DNA from: Gymnopus androsaceus JB14
Taxonomy: Eukaryota; Basidiomycota; Agaricomycetes; Agaricales; Omphalotaceae
Length of the DNA: 64,000 nt
Reading direction: 5' to 3'
Assembly: GCA_009733575.1 (NCBI GenBank)
Contig: ML769725.1
Location: 1-64,000, forward strand
Shown here: positions 23,533 through 32,781 of the stretch, piece after piece
Layout of the letters: each line of letters starts with the position of its first letter
Numbering within the stretch: position 1 is the first letter of the stretch
Notes under the pieces: model-generated
What the model saw: the letters and a program-made list of their open reading frames with translations, nothing else
Databases searched by the model: none
Told to the model about the DNA's origin: nothing
Made by a program: the position numbers and the translations under genes

Positions 23533-24706
23533 CATCAGCAAAAACGGTCTGGGCCTTGGATGACCTGAGGATACCTAAGGACTACCTAGGTCTCCTAGGA
23601 CACCCAGGACACCCAGGACACCTAGGTTTCCCAGGCTTTCATAAGTCCACCCCCTTATTCCTGGGCTTCTTGAAGGAATCCTGAGGAAACTTGAGGGAGC
23701 CTGAGGAAACCTGAGGAAGCCTGAGGAAACCTGAGGAAGCCTGAGGAAGCCTGAGGAAGCCTGAGGAAACCTGAGGAAGCCTGAGGAAACCTGAGGAAGC
23801 CTGAGGAAGCCTGAGGAAGCCTGAGGAAGCCTGAGGAAGCCTGGGAAGCCTGAGGCAACTTGAGGTAACCTAGGGATACTTCTGCTGAGTTATACAACCC
23901 AAAAAATAATTCTCATACTTTATTATTCAGCTTTATCTTTTTGCTCAATTTCCACATTTATATCACTTAAACCTTATTATCTTATTAAACTCATGGATTT
24001 TTGACTTATTTCAAAGTGAACTTATTTTTCGAGACTCATTAATGTTTTACTGGCCTTAACTTATGACTTGGAACACCTCACTTAAGTATTTTTAACTCAA
24101 GTTCAAGTAGACTAACATATTTATCAAGTTAACTGTTACTTCATGATGAATCTGATTTGACCCCATCAACAGAGTTTTAATTGTACGCAGTCTACAGGCA
24201 CCCACGCGGTTTGGCGCTTATTTGGGCGCTTATTTTACACAATTATATGTTGATAAATTCCAATAATTGGGGTGTCTACTGTTCTTTTAATGATATTAAT
24301 ACACATTATAATTCAATGTACTAGTTTATTGAAGCTATTTAGCTTGTAATCCTAGTTCTAGATAAATCTCAGGCTGTCCCAGGCTTTCCCAGGCTGTCCC
24401 AGGCTTCCTCAGGCTTCCTCAGGCTTCCTCAAGCTTCTCCAGGCTGCCCCAGGTTCCCTCAGGTTGTACTCAGGTTGTGTTCAGGTTGCACTTAGGTTGT
24501 GCTCAGGTTGTGTTCAGGCTGCAAGGAGGCTCCCTCTGGTGATATCAGGATTTGGGCATATTCCTAGGTAGCCTAAGTCACTCTCCAGTGATATTAGGAT
24601 TTGGGCATATTCCTAGGTGGCCTAAGTCACCCAGGTTGCCCAGGTTGCCCAGGTCATATTAGTCTAACCTATAGGCTATCCCAGGCCCAGACCATTTTTG
24701 CTGATG
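23533..24706. mobile_element. CATCAG-family TIR element C
   Basis: 1174 bp between CATCAGCAAAAACGGTCTGG and its complement. The interior has repeated CTGAGGAAGC units (23690-23850) near one end, an AT-rich core, and CAGGTTG/CCTAGG repeats near the other. The flanking dinucleotides differ (TT and GA), unlike the other copies, which fits a chimera formed by recombination between two inserted copies. Confidence 0.88.
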
Positions 24707-24707
24707 G

Positions 24708-26092
24708 AGCCTCACTGTCTCGGATGTGGCGATTTTGTTGGTAGAGAGCCAATGGGCTATTGCGCGGCGTGCAATGTGTAAAGTAAGTATCTTCTAAATT
24801 CTTTTTATTTGATTCAATTTAACCTTTTCTACTAGGCTAGCAAGCTGGCAAAACGAATTCATTACTCAAAATCCCTCCGCGTTGCTCTGGAAGAGATATG
24901 CAACAATATGGAAGTCAAATACAAAACTATTAAACATCCTGTGGCTACACGGTGGAATACCCACACTGTTATGCTGCAGTCAATGATTGCACTGTGTGGC
25001 CCACTTGCCACGTTAGCTGACGACCATAAGGGTCTTACTAAACTCAGTGCGGAGGAGTGGAAAGTCCTGGTTGGTCTGGAGGATGTCTTACGAGTGAGTT
25101 TCCCATTCATCTTTCTACGTATATTCACTTATTGTTCTATGATAGCCTTTTCTCATTCTCACCAAGCGTTTTGAGGATAAGTCGCGTCCGCTCTTGCATG
25201 AGTTCATTCCCGCACTTGATATTGCAACAAGGAATCTTGAAAAGGTCATTCAAATGGCTGCACACCTTCCTGTGATCCATATGGCAGCTGCTAGAGGACT
25301 AGTTGTTGTTGATAAGTATTATGCGAAGACAGATGACTCTCTCATGTATCGTCTTGCAATGAGTGAGTTTTTATCTTATCCATTTGTTGTTAATAATAAT
25401 AAAATCATCAGTTATGCATCCGAAACATAAACTCACCTATTTTAATAAGGAAGGTTGGCTACCCGAATGGAAAGAGGAAGCAAAGCGTCTGTTGCGTGAA
25501 CATTGGGACACTTGGTACTAACCAGAAGTAGAGCCTACGGCTCCAGCAAAAGAGGCTAGTCTTCATTATTATAGTTGTGTTTGATTCAATTTTACTCATG
25601 TATTTTCAGATTGATTATGATGACATGTTCGCGGAACTGGATGCTCCACTTGAGACTGGTGCTGCATTGGATCCTTTGGAGGACTGGATGTCCTCGGGTA
25701 TTATGAATTGTGAAGACCCTGTTGAGTGGTGGACAACTCAGCTTGAGTCGAAAGCTTCAACGGTGAATCCTGCACTTGCAAGAATGGCCATTGATTTGTT
25801 GTCATGCCCTGGTATGCATGTTATTTATTCTTGGAAAAACACTGGCTTATCATGTATTCTAGCGGCATCTACAGAAATGGAATGTGGGTTCTCGCACGGT
25901 GGCTTGATGGTCACCCCTCACCGTTACAGTCTCAAAGGTGCTAGTGTTCATGCTGGAACGGTGCTTTCTTCATGGCGAGAGGTTGAGGGTCTTGTTCCAG
26001 AAAAGGAACTCATAAAGATGTTTAATGACAAGTTGTTGCGTAAGAAGGACTTGGGTAGGACTGATTCCGATGTTACTATTGTTATTGAGTGA
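24708..26092 (+). pseudogene. hAT transposase, C-terminal two thirds
   Basis: Exons are separated by short GT-AG introns (24783-24835, 25094-25145, about 25360-25412, about 25556-25607, 25812-25862). The peptide includes KHPVATRWNTHTVMLQS, LHEFIPALDIATRNLEK and the dimerisation region DPVEWWTTQLESK...PALARMAIDLLSCP...GFSHGGLMVTPHRYSL, the hallmark of hAT transposases. A TAA near 25519 interrupts it. The N-terminal zinc-finger and the first catalytic region are missing or scattered. Orientation matches the hAT ends at 16939 and 26381. Confidence 0.88.
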
Positions 26093-26169
26093 CTTAATTG
26101 ATTGTTCGACTTACTATAGTTTTACTTATAGTTTCTTTTACTAATATCAGTTGAATTTCATACTTTTTT

Positions 26170-26370
26170 GTGAATACCTGTGGGTTACCTGCAGGTAACC
26201 CGCAGGTATCCTAAGTGCACAGGTACCTGTGGTACCTGCAGGTATCTGTGTTTTAAGTACCCACGGGTAACAGGTATCTTTGAGAGCAGGTTTGCACGGA
26301 TACAGGTATGGGTTTTGGAAGTGTTGTTACCCGCAGGTACGGGTACAGGTAACCCGCGAGTAGTACTCGT
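26170..26370. repeat. hAT subterminal repeats, right
   Basis: GC-rich GGTAACCCGCAGGTA-type copies in both orientations, matching 16955-17110. Confidence 0.75.
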
Positions 26371-26389
26371 ACCAAGCTCTGGACTGAAT

Positions 26390-27903
26390 TGGGTATTTGA
26401 CCCAATTTGGGAATTTGGTGCGGCAGGAGCTGCACCAAAATGTTCAGTTTGAACGTATTGAGGATCAGCTTGACTATGATCAAGCTGTGGTGATTTTTTC
26501 ACGATGTGGGATACATCATGCCGGCTCGAATCGTGTGCAGAACCACATGATCGAGAAGAATTCCCAAATTGGGTGTTTAATCCAATCTGGGAATTTGGCG
26601 AGGCTAGAACCACGCCAGAACGTTCCGGGGGAACGTGAAGACGTTCAGCTCGACTCCTGTCAAGCTCGGACGAGTTCTTCACGACGTTAGGAACGTCATG
26701 AAGGCTCGTTTTATGTGCAAAAGCACACAATTGAGAAGAATTCCCAAATTGGGTTTTTAATCCAATCCAGGAATTTGGCGGGGCTAGAGCCACGCCAGAA
26801 CGTTCCGGGGGAACGTCAGGATGTTCAGCTCGACTCCTGTCAAGCTGGGACGAGTTCTTCATGATGTGAGAGACATCATGAAGGCTCGTTTCATGTGCAG
26901 AAGCACACAATTGAGATGAATTCCCAAATTGAGGTTTTAATCCAATTTGGGAATTATGCGTAACCGGAGTCATGCCAAAACGTTCAGCATGAACATATTG
27001 AGTGTCAGTTCGACTGCAGTCGAGCTGGAGTGTGTTTTCCACAATGCCGGATGCATCATGGGGCACCAAGTCATGAAAATGACTCGGTGTCTTCCCAAAT
27101 TGGGTTTTTAATCCAATTTGTGAATAAGGCGCAACGGGAGCTGCACCAAAATGTTCGGAATGAACGTATGGATGTTCAGCTTGACTAGAGTCAAGCTGGG
27201 GTATGATGCGGGACGCATCCTGGGGCACCGAGTCATGAAAATGACTCGGTTTGACAATGTTATAAACATTGACATTGTTTCCAGCCCGATTTTTAATTCC
27301 CTGGTCAGGGAATTGGGTATTTCCAATTTCTTGGACACGAGGGGAAGGTGTGGGAGACGAAGGGAGATGAGTAAGAGGAGCAGGAGTGGGAGACGAGAAC
27401 ACCAGAGGTGTCAGAGAGTCACCTGGAGGTGAATATTCACCCCCAGGTGTGCGGGGATGACTGCAAGGCTTTGTGCCTGTCCAGCTGTAGCTGGGCTGCC
27501 AATCACCGTCAATATCTCTAACATTCCGGTATGGAACGTCTCCCGGAGGAGTGGACCGTGTTATGTTAGCGTTTGCTAACATTTCCCTGAGATTCGAAAT
27601 CTCACGGAGAGCCTTTTGGCTCGTGGACTGTGCTGTTGCACATAACTGAAAGAAATCACCGGATTGGGATGACCCAATCGGTGATTCAAGCGTGGTCGAG
27701 GCCACATTTGAATGTTCAAACTGAACATTATTATTTCCAGCCCAATGCGAGTCGGGCTTAAAATCATTTGTGCCGCAAAAACGGTCACTGTTGTAAGATT
27801 CACTACCGTGAATCTTTTTTGAACGGTTGACAATGTTAAAAACATCGTCATTGCTGGAATTGCCATAGCAATTCCAATAATGGTTATTGGTGATGTTTAC
27901 CAT
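26390..27903 (-). pseudogene. N-terminal half of the LTR-element ORF, with 60-residue repeats
   Basis: The ATG at 27903 lies 78 bp inside the 5' LTR on this strand and opens MVNITNNHYWNCYGN. After an Asn/Ser-rich start and a Pro-rich section come about five tandem repeats of 60 residues. Consensus segments are SLHDVSHIVKNSSQLDRSRA, HVPPERSGV and PNSQIGLKTQFGNSSQLCA; the DNA period is 180 bp, for example at 26620 and 26800. The frame is open up to the hAT insertion and continues at 16938. I recognise no domain. It could be a Gag-like structural protein, judged only by position and repeat content. Confidence 0.7.
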
Positions 27904-27980
27904 GTCACCGTAACCTGAGTCGTCTTAACGACTTGGCATCTCGCAGGGATCGCTGAAGAGTACACAGGTACTCAAAAAAG

Positions 27981-28188
27981 TGTAACGGCTCCTAAGTGGA
28001 GCCTAGGGCCTTAATATCATGCCAACGAGTACTACTGGATTTATTTCAGGTATACTCGTGAGGTGATGGTTTAAAGCTAAGGTAAGTCTACAATATAATA
28101 ATTATAATATAGAATATTGGCAGGCACGGGAATATGCCGCCACCTGTAGAGACTGAGGTCCTGCCGATCAGGGATCGGGGGCGTTACA
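27981..28188 (-). repeat. 5' LTR of the hairpin-chain element
   Basis: 208 bp direct copy of 14962-15169, followed by the ACTTG duplication. Confidence 0.92.
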
Positions 28189-28237
28189 ACTTGTGGATGC
28201 AACTTCCATTTGCCCTCTCTTCCAACTGCCATGCATA

Positions 28238-28325
28238 CAGTGGCTGCGGAAATTGATGTCACACCACATGACCTACTGAATAGGCTACTGAACTGGGGGG
28301 GTGAAATCAATTTTCGCAGCCACTG
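28238..28325. mobile_element. 88-bp mariner-type MITE
   Basis: CAGTGGCTGCGGAAATTGAT...CAGCCACTG, flanked by TA at 28236-28237 and 28326-28327. Sister of 14849-14948, shorter in the middle. Confidence 0.88.
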
Positions 28326-28892
28326 TAGGACAACCAGAATACATTGTTTTGTCTGCTTCAAGGCTCTGAGGTTTATCTCAACACAAACAGATCCTGGCTA
28401 GTCTAGCGAGCCAGTAAATAGTGCTACAAGCATCTTTGGGTTGAACCCCTATCCTCACCGTTGTCACTTGAGTCATTGTCCGTTTGCTTGATTCTATCCA
28501 AGTCACCTGGCAGGGTGCAACCAATGATATTCTGCCCCCTTGATATGTTTGCAACCACTTGATGAACCCCGATTCCCTTTTCCAGCATTGACAATTGCTG
28601 TGGATGTTGCTGAGTCACAATGACAACTCAGAAGAACCCCTGTTGATTTGTGCAGCTATGACGAATGCTGTGCACACTGTTATTTTGCCAATGAAGAAGA
28701 CCTTGAGGACCTTGCAGCTGCTGCTACGATGAATGACAATGTCCTGTTTCTGAGACCAAAGATGATCCCTGCTGACTATGATGAATGTTGACAGCTACCT
28801 GTTTGTTCCCCATTCCTGTTGAAGATTTTTCCCACTTGTCACTTTCCAAGGATGCATTGAGCTTGAGAGGCTCACATGGCACTTGCAAGGGT
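28326..28892. other. No confident gene
   Basis: Short open stretches on both strands (for example minus 28424-28618) read like decayed coding sequence but match nothing I know. Confidence 0.35.
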
Positions 28893-29275
28893 ATGTTGGA
28901 TTTGATTTTTGCTGAGTGCTGTTGCTTGCCACAGCCTCAGATTGGAAATATCAATTTACTGTATATAAGCCTGTTTGTAGTACTTTGATCCCTATCTGTT
29001 TGCCTCCCACCGACTCCCACTACAAGGCTCAAATGGAATATATCATTTGATGCTGCCTTCTCTTGAGTGACGCCAAACCCATGTATCCCAACTTTTGGTG
29101 TCACTCGAGAGAAGGCAGCCTCAAAGGATATATTTTGTTTGAGCCTTGTAGTGGGAGTTGGGAGGTGAATGGATAGGGATTGAAGTACTACAAACAGGCT
29201 TATATACAGTAAATTAATACTTCCAATCAGAGGCTGTGGCAAGCAATGGCACTCAGCAAAAATCAAATCCAACAT
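28893..29275. mobile_element. Foldback MITE, 383 bp
   Basis: The two halves (28893-29080 and 29088-29275) are reverse complements with few mismatches. Ends are ATGTTGGATTTGATTTTTGC. No clear duplication flanks it and there is no coding capacity. Confidence 0.8.
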
Positions 29276-29397
29276 TATCTACAATTACAGCTTTTTTGGA
29301 GCTCTCAGTGGGTACAATCTCATAGAATATACACACACAAGGTGTATTCCATTGCTAGGAACTCCCCATAATATTTTTGTGATTTGCTAGCAATATC

Positions 29398-29610
29398 TTG
29401 GTCATTGACAAACCATTAAGCTTTTGCGCATGTTATCTGCATGCAGATAACAGCTATGGGAACCCAGAAATGTTATTGGTAAAGGGTTCCTTTTCCAGGG
29501 AATATTTCCATGACTATGAGATTCCAACAATCAAGCATGTCCCTTGGCAATCAAAGCCTATTCCAATTTCCAAAGCAATCTGTGATGATATTGTTGCAGT
29601 CATACTATAG
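29398..29610 (+). pseudogene. Probable Ty3/gypsy pol fragment
   Basis: The frame contains EIPTIKHVPWQSKPIPISKA, which lines up with the segment just upstream of the gypsy reverse transcriptase here (VIPHIPWVEKNIPIPPG at about 57955-58010). Only about 70 residues are readable. A perfect 20-bp palindrome lies at 29432-29451. Confidence 0.45.
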
Positions 29611-29857
29611 CTCACATGGTTATGCTGGAACAGGGATAGTCTGAACTTTCGAAAAACGTTCAATTTATGTCTTTCCCGCTATTGGATGCCCACAAGGATT
29701 ATTTGACAAGCTAATTAGATAGTATTGATTGGTGCTGGGTACTTTATAGGGCTGTTATTCAAGATGAAAGTGTATAATAAAATCAACAATGGAAACTTTG
29801 GTTGCATACACCCATCAAATCTTCAGGAACATGGGATATATGAATTGGGAAAGTTGA

Positions 29858-30189
29858 GGTGAGGTGCTCCAAGGGTAAAGTGTGCCAAGAGATGGTTAGA
29901 TCCAAGTTCTGCAATGAGAATACAAAGAACTGGTCAATCAAGAAACAAAATAGTGAAGGAGAGAGCTTTGGTGTGAGAACTGCTTGTGCCATGCACTCGG
30001 CACTGCAGCACCCAGCTAAGCGAGTGTTTTTCAGTAACAAGTTTGAGCTTGCTCTTGATGACAAAGTCTCACCAATCTCACACTAGGAATGCAGCAAAGA
30101 AGGGGACACGCACTGTTGATGTAGCCACAGAAAACCACCTGGATCTTGCTCGCAAGGAATGGTTCCAGGGAGCACCAGAACATGAATAG
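29858..30189 (+). pseudogene. Unrecognised coding fragment
   Basis: An open frame with balanced composition to the TAG at 30084-30086. The reading then continues in another frame (RNAAKKGTRTVDVATENHLD) to the stop at 30187, which suggests one frameshift. No family recognised. Confidence 0.3.
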
Positions 30190-30480
30190 AGGTAAAAATT
30201 TGATGGGGTCATAGAAAACTCATTTCTGGACCCAAACTACATACTTCTTTAATAACTTTTAGTCCAAATATCAATGGCTATGCAATGAAAAGCAAGAAAA
30301 TGGGTGTGATTCACGAATCGATTCGTGCCCATGACTATTGACTCTAGGTGATCCTATCCTAGAGTCACTTGGGCTTAAGTGATTCTACTCGTGGCTAGAG
30401 TTAAGATCATGGGTTTTGGAGTGAGAGTATCCTAGCAAAGAGTCAAGAGTCAGATAGAGTCATGATTCTTGCCCATGACT

Positions 30481-30690
30481 ACTTAGGTCACCTAGGAATA
30501 ATGCAAAAACTTTGCACACCTCAGGTATCCTAGGCCTCCTAGGCCTCCTAAGCCTCCTAGGAATTCTGAGGGTATCCTCAGGTTGCCTCAGGTTGCCCCA
30601 GGATGCCTCAGGACAGCCCAGGACAGCCCAGGATGGTCCAGGATGGCCCCCAGAATGCCTAGGAGGCTTAGGAGGCTTAGAGAGTCTATT
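30481..30690. mobile_element. Truncated relative of element B
   Basis: Matches the interior of 11516-11878 (CACCTAGGAATAATGCAAAA and the CCTAGGCCTCC repeats) but lacks both TIR ends. It abuts the 5' truncation point of the Ngaro element. Confidence 0.75.
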
Positions 30691-30694
30691 CAGG

Positions 30695-31390
30695 TTCTGG
30701 TTTCAGAAATCAATACATTCCTTTCATCCCCACTGTGTAAAGCTGTACTCCAAGATTAGCAACATCTTGCTGGCTCTTTGAACTGGTCTCTCAATGTCCT
30801 GCCTTGGGCTAGACCTGCTCTCAATGAGATGTACTGGAAAATGAGTGATAAAACACTCCAATTCCAAGCTATTCCTATCAATGGTGAGGTACACAGAGAT
30901 CTTACCTGGTTCTCAGATCTCCTGCAGAATGCAATTGGTATTCGCTTTGTTGATTCACAAATATGGGAGGACAGTATGGCTGACTTTGTGGGTTGGACTG
31001 ATGCTAGTAGTGCTGGTCTATCTTTTGTGTATGCTGGTAATAGCTTCTGCTACCAGCTCCACTCTACAGAAGGTAAAACTCCGGTTGACATCTTTTCCAG
31101 AGAACTACTTGCCATACTCTCCCTGCTTCATCACATTGCATCCAAACCCACTCCACCTTGCCACATTCTCATTTACTCTGACAGTCTTGACTCTGTTGAG
31201 ATTCTCAACTCACTTTCTGCAAGAGCGCAATCTCACAATGCAATCCTTCTTGTTATTTCTGCAATTGTGCTCAAGACAGGTGTGGATCTTTGAGTTTGTC
31301 ACATTGCTGGCAAGAAGAACATCAAGGCAGACTTGCTATCTTGCCTTTTGATTGAGAATTACAAGCTTCAATTCCCCTCTGATTGCATCC
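30695..31390 (+). pseudogene. Ngaro reverse transcriptase C terminus plus RNase H
   Basis: Begins near a region equivalent to the end of the polymerase (SLNWSLNVLPWARPALNEMY). RNase H acidic residues are visible in WTDASSAGL (Asp codon 31000-31002), SRELLAIL and YSDSLDSVEILNSL. A TGA at 31291 interrupts DL/VCHIAGKKNIKADLLSCLL, where related elements have Arg. After about 31390 several stops and frame changes appear before the recombinase. Confidence 0.8.
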
Positions 31391-31512
31391 GCCTTTTTGA
31401 GCTCCCAAGAGAGCTACTGCCAGTGTGATGGAGAGAGTCCTTTTAGAGGCCCTGGGCAAGCACATGCTCCAGAATGGACCCTCTGCTCACCTACCTATGG
31501 ACTTGAACAAAC

Positions 31513-32516
31513 TTGATGAGCTTGTCTTGTTTCTTCAAGCCCATGCTTTTGAGATCTCTACAAAAAAATAATTATTCCACAGGAGCCAGGGATTATGCCT
31601 GCTTTTGTGCAAATCATAACTTGTCTCTGGATCCTACTCCATCTACCCTATCTCATTATATTGCTTTCACTTCCAAACACATTGCCTCTGGGCCCAAATA
31701 TCTCACTGGGGCCCATCACTTTTGAAGCAGTTCTATCCTTACTTTAACCAATCTTGTTCAGATCTTCTAGTTCAAGCAACTATACAAGGATCCAAGAAAA
31801 TTTGTGCTGATCCAGTGAACCGCAAGCCCCCCTTGTGCACTGCTCATATCAAGGTCTTCTATGATCAATGTCACAACTCCTACAATGATCTCCTGTTTGC
31901 AACAATTGTTTCCTGTGCATTTTATGGCTGTCATCGTATTGGTGAACTCATTATCCCCAACAAAAAATTACTTTTTGATTGGAAGCAGATAATCAAGTGC
32001 TCCTCACTTAAGCTTGAGCCAAGGCATGCTGGATATCAGCTTCCATATTATAAGGCTGATCCATTCTATCAAGAAACTAACATGCTGTTCACTGAACAAG
32101 AAATTGCCAATCCCATTTCACTTTTAAAAGAGTACTGTGCAGCCAGAGACAAGCTCCATGGTGCAAGACCAGCTCTTTTCATTTGCAAAGATGGGTCACT
32201 CCCAAATTGGTCTTGGTTTGACTCTATGTTTTATGCTGTTATGGATAAAGAATTTGGAGGGCACTCCTGCCGGGCTGGGGATGCTACATTTTATTCCAGC
32301 CTTGGGTTAGCAGAAACCATTATTATAGCTCTTGCTTGGTGGTCTTCTTCAGCTTGGAAGATTTACATCAGAGATAATCTAGCTGTTTGTGCAGAATTGC
32401 AGCTAGCAGTACTTCAACTTCAAAGATCATTATATCCTCCTTTCAACTTGCATCTCATTCACATTTCCTTCACTGCCATCCACCCCACAACAACATATCA
32501 TAGCATTCCCTTATAG
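31513..32516 (+). CDS. Tyrosine recombinase of Ngaro element
   Basis: The N-terminal SAM-like part starts in one frame (31513-31725: STGARDYACFCANHNLSLDP, TLSHYIAFTSKHI). It passes by one frameshift into a 264-codon open frame, 31722-32516. Counting from 31722, the catalytic set is complete: Arg72 (GCHRIGEL), His181 and Arg184 (GHSCRAGDATF), and Tyr215 (KIYIRDN). A Trp pair sits where GRW is usual. In YR retroelements this enzyme integrates circular cDNA through a covalent tyrosine-DNA link. The catalytic half is uninterrupted, unlike every other transposon enzyme in the window. Confidence 0.82.
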
Positions 32517-32520
32517 CACT

Positions 32521-32770
32521 TCATGATCCATTTTGATTGCTCTTGGGCAGTAAACATCTCCAAGATGGGTGGTTCTCTGTGCCCTTTGGAAGTCTACCTG
32601 GTGCAGTAGGCTCCTGCCCCTCTTGTGCCTTTAAAATCTCTGGCAGTTGTGAATCAAAGTAGGTCCTCAAGTCCAAGGAAGCAGCAGCCTTTTTCTGCAG
32701 TTTCCGCAACTCTGGGGCCCTCCACTGATCAACAAAATTGTTCTCCAAGTCCCAAGACAGTTAGCATTGA
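32521..32770 (-). pseudogene. Unrecognised coding fragment
   Basis: The minus-strand frame (for example ENNFVDQWRAPELRKLQKKA, LDLRTYFDSQLPEILKAQEG) has protein-like composition and no low complexity. The family is unknown to me. Confidence 0.35.
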
Positions 32771-32781
32771 GGACTAGTTCA

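Larger units (their letters stand above)
16939..26381 (+). mobile_element. hAT transposon, 9.4 kb, heavily invaded
   Basis: Ends are CAGAGCTTGGT and its complement, next to GC-rich subterminal repeats of the type GGTACCCGCAGGT (16955-17110 and 26170-26370). A perfect 8-bp duplication GACTGAAT lies at 16931-16938 and 26382-26389, the hAT signature. It encodes a hAT transposase relic (24708-26092). It also holds a tRNA-like stretch, pieces of an unrelated gene, a copia fragment, a minisatellite and two TIR elements, which explains the unusual length. Confidence 0.92.
14962..28188 (-). mobile_element. Non-autonomous LTR element with hairpin-chain interior, split by a hAT transposon
   Basis: Direct 208-bp repeats (14962-15169 and 27981-28188) have TGTAACG...CGTTACA ends. 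A perfect 5-bp duplication ACTTG lies at 14957-14961 and 28189-28193. A purine-rich tract next to the left LTR on the minus strand gives the orientation: transcription runs from 28188 towards 14962. Removing the nested hAT (16939-26381) and one 8-bp duplication leaves a 3.8-kb element with one long minus-strand ORF. I see no reverse transcriptase, integrase or protease motif, so it would depend on another element. Almost all of the interior is made of short inverted repeats. Confidence 0.92.
30695..32516 (+). mobile_element. Ngaro-type tyrosine-recombinase retroelement, 5'-truncated
   Basis: The RNase H end of a reverse transcriptase is followed by a tyrosine recombinase, without integrase or protease. 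That is the YR-retroelement layout (DIRS/Ngaro), and the sequence resembles mushroom Ngaro elements I remember. The polymerase domain is almost wholly missing. The characteristic split direct repeats were not found. Confidence 0.82.

Noticed and set aside
23655..23897. Minus-strand 80-codon frame with repeated SSGFLRLPQA
   Set aside because: It is a read-through of the CTGAGGAAGC tandem repeats in TIR element C; element E shows the same in the other orientation.
16939..26381. Starship or similar giant cargo element
   Set aside because: The ends and 8-bp duplication are those of a hAT; the extra length is explained by nested insertions, and no captain recombinase is present. The tyrosine recombinase at 31722 belongs to a separate Ngaro element.
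14962..28188. A single 13-kb autonomous retrotransposon
   Set aside because: The apparent size is due to the nested hAT; without it the element is 3.8 kb and lacks pol.
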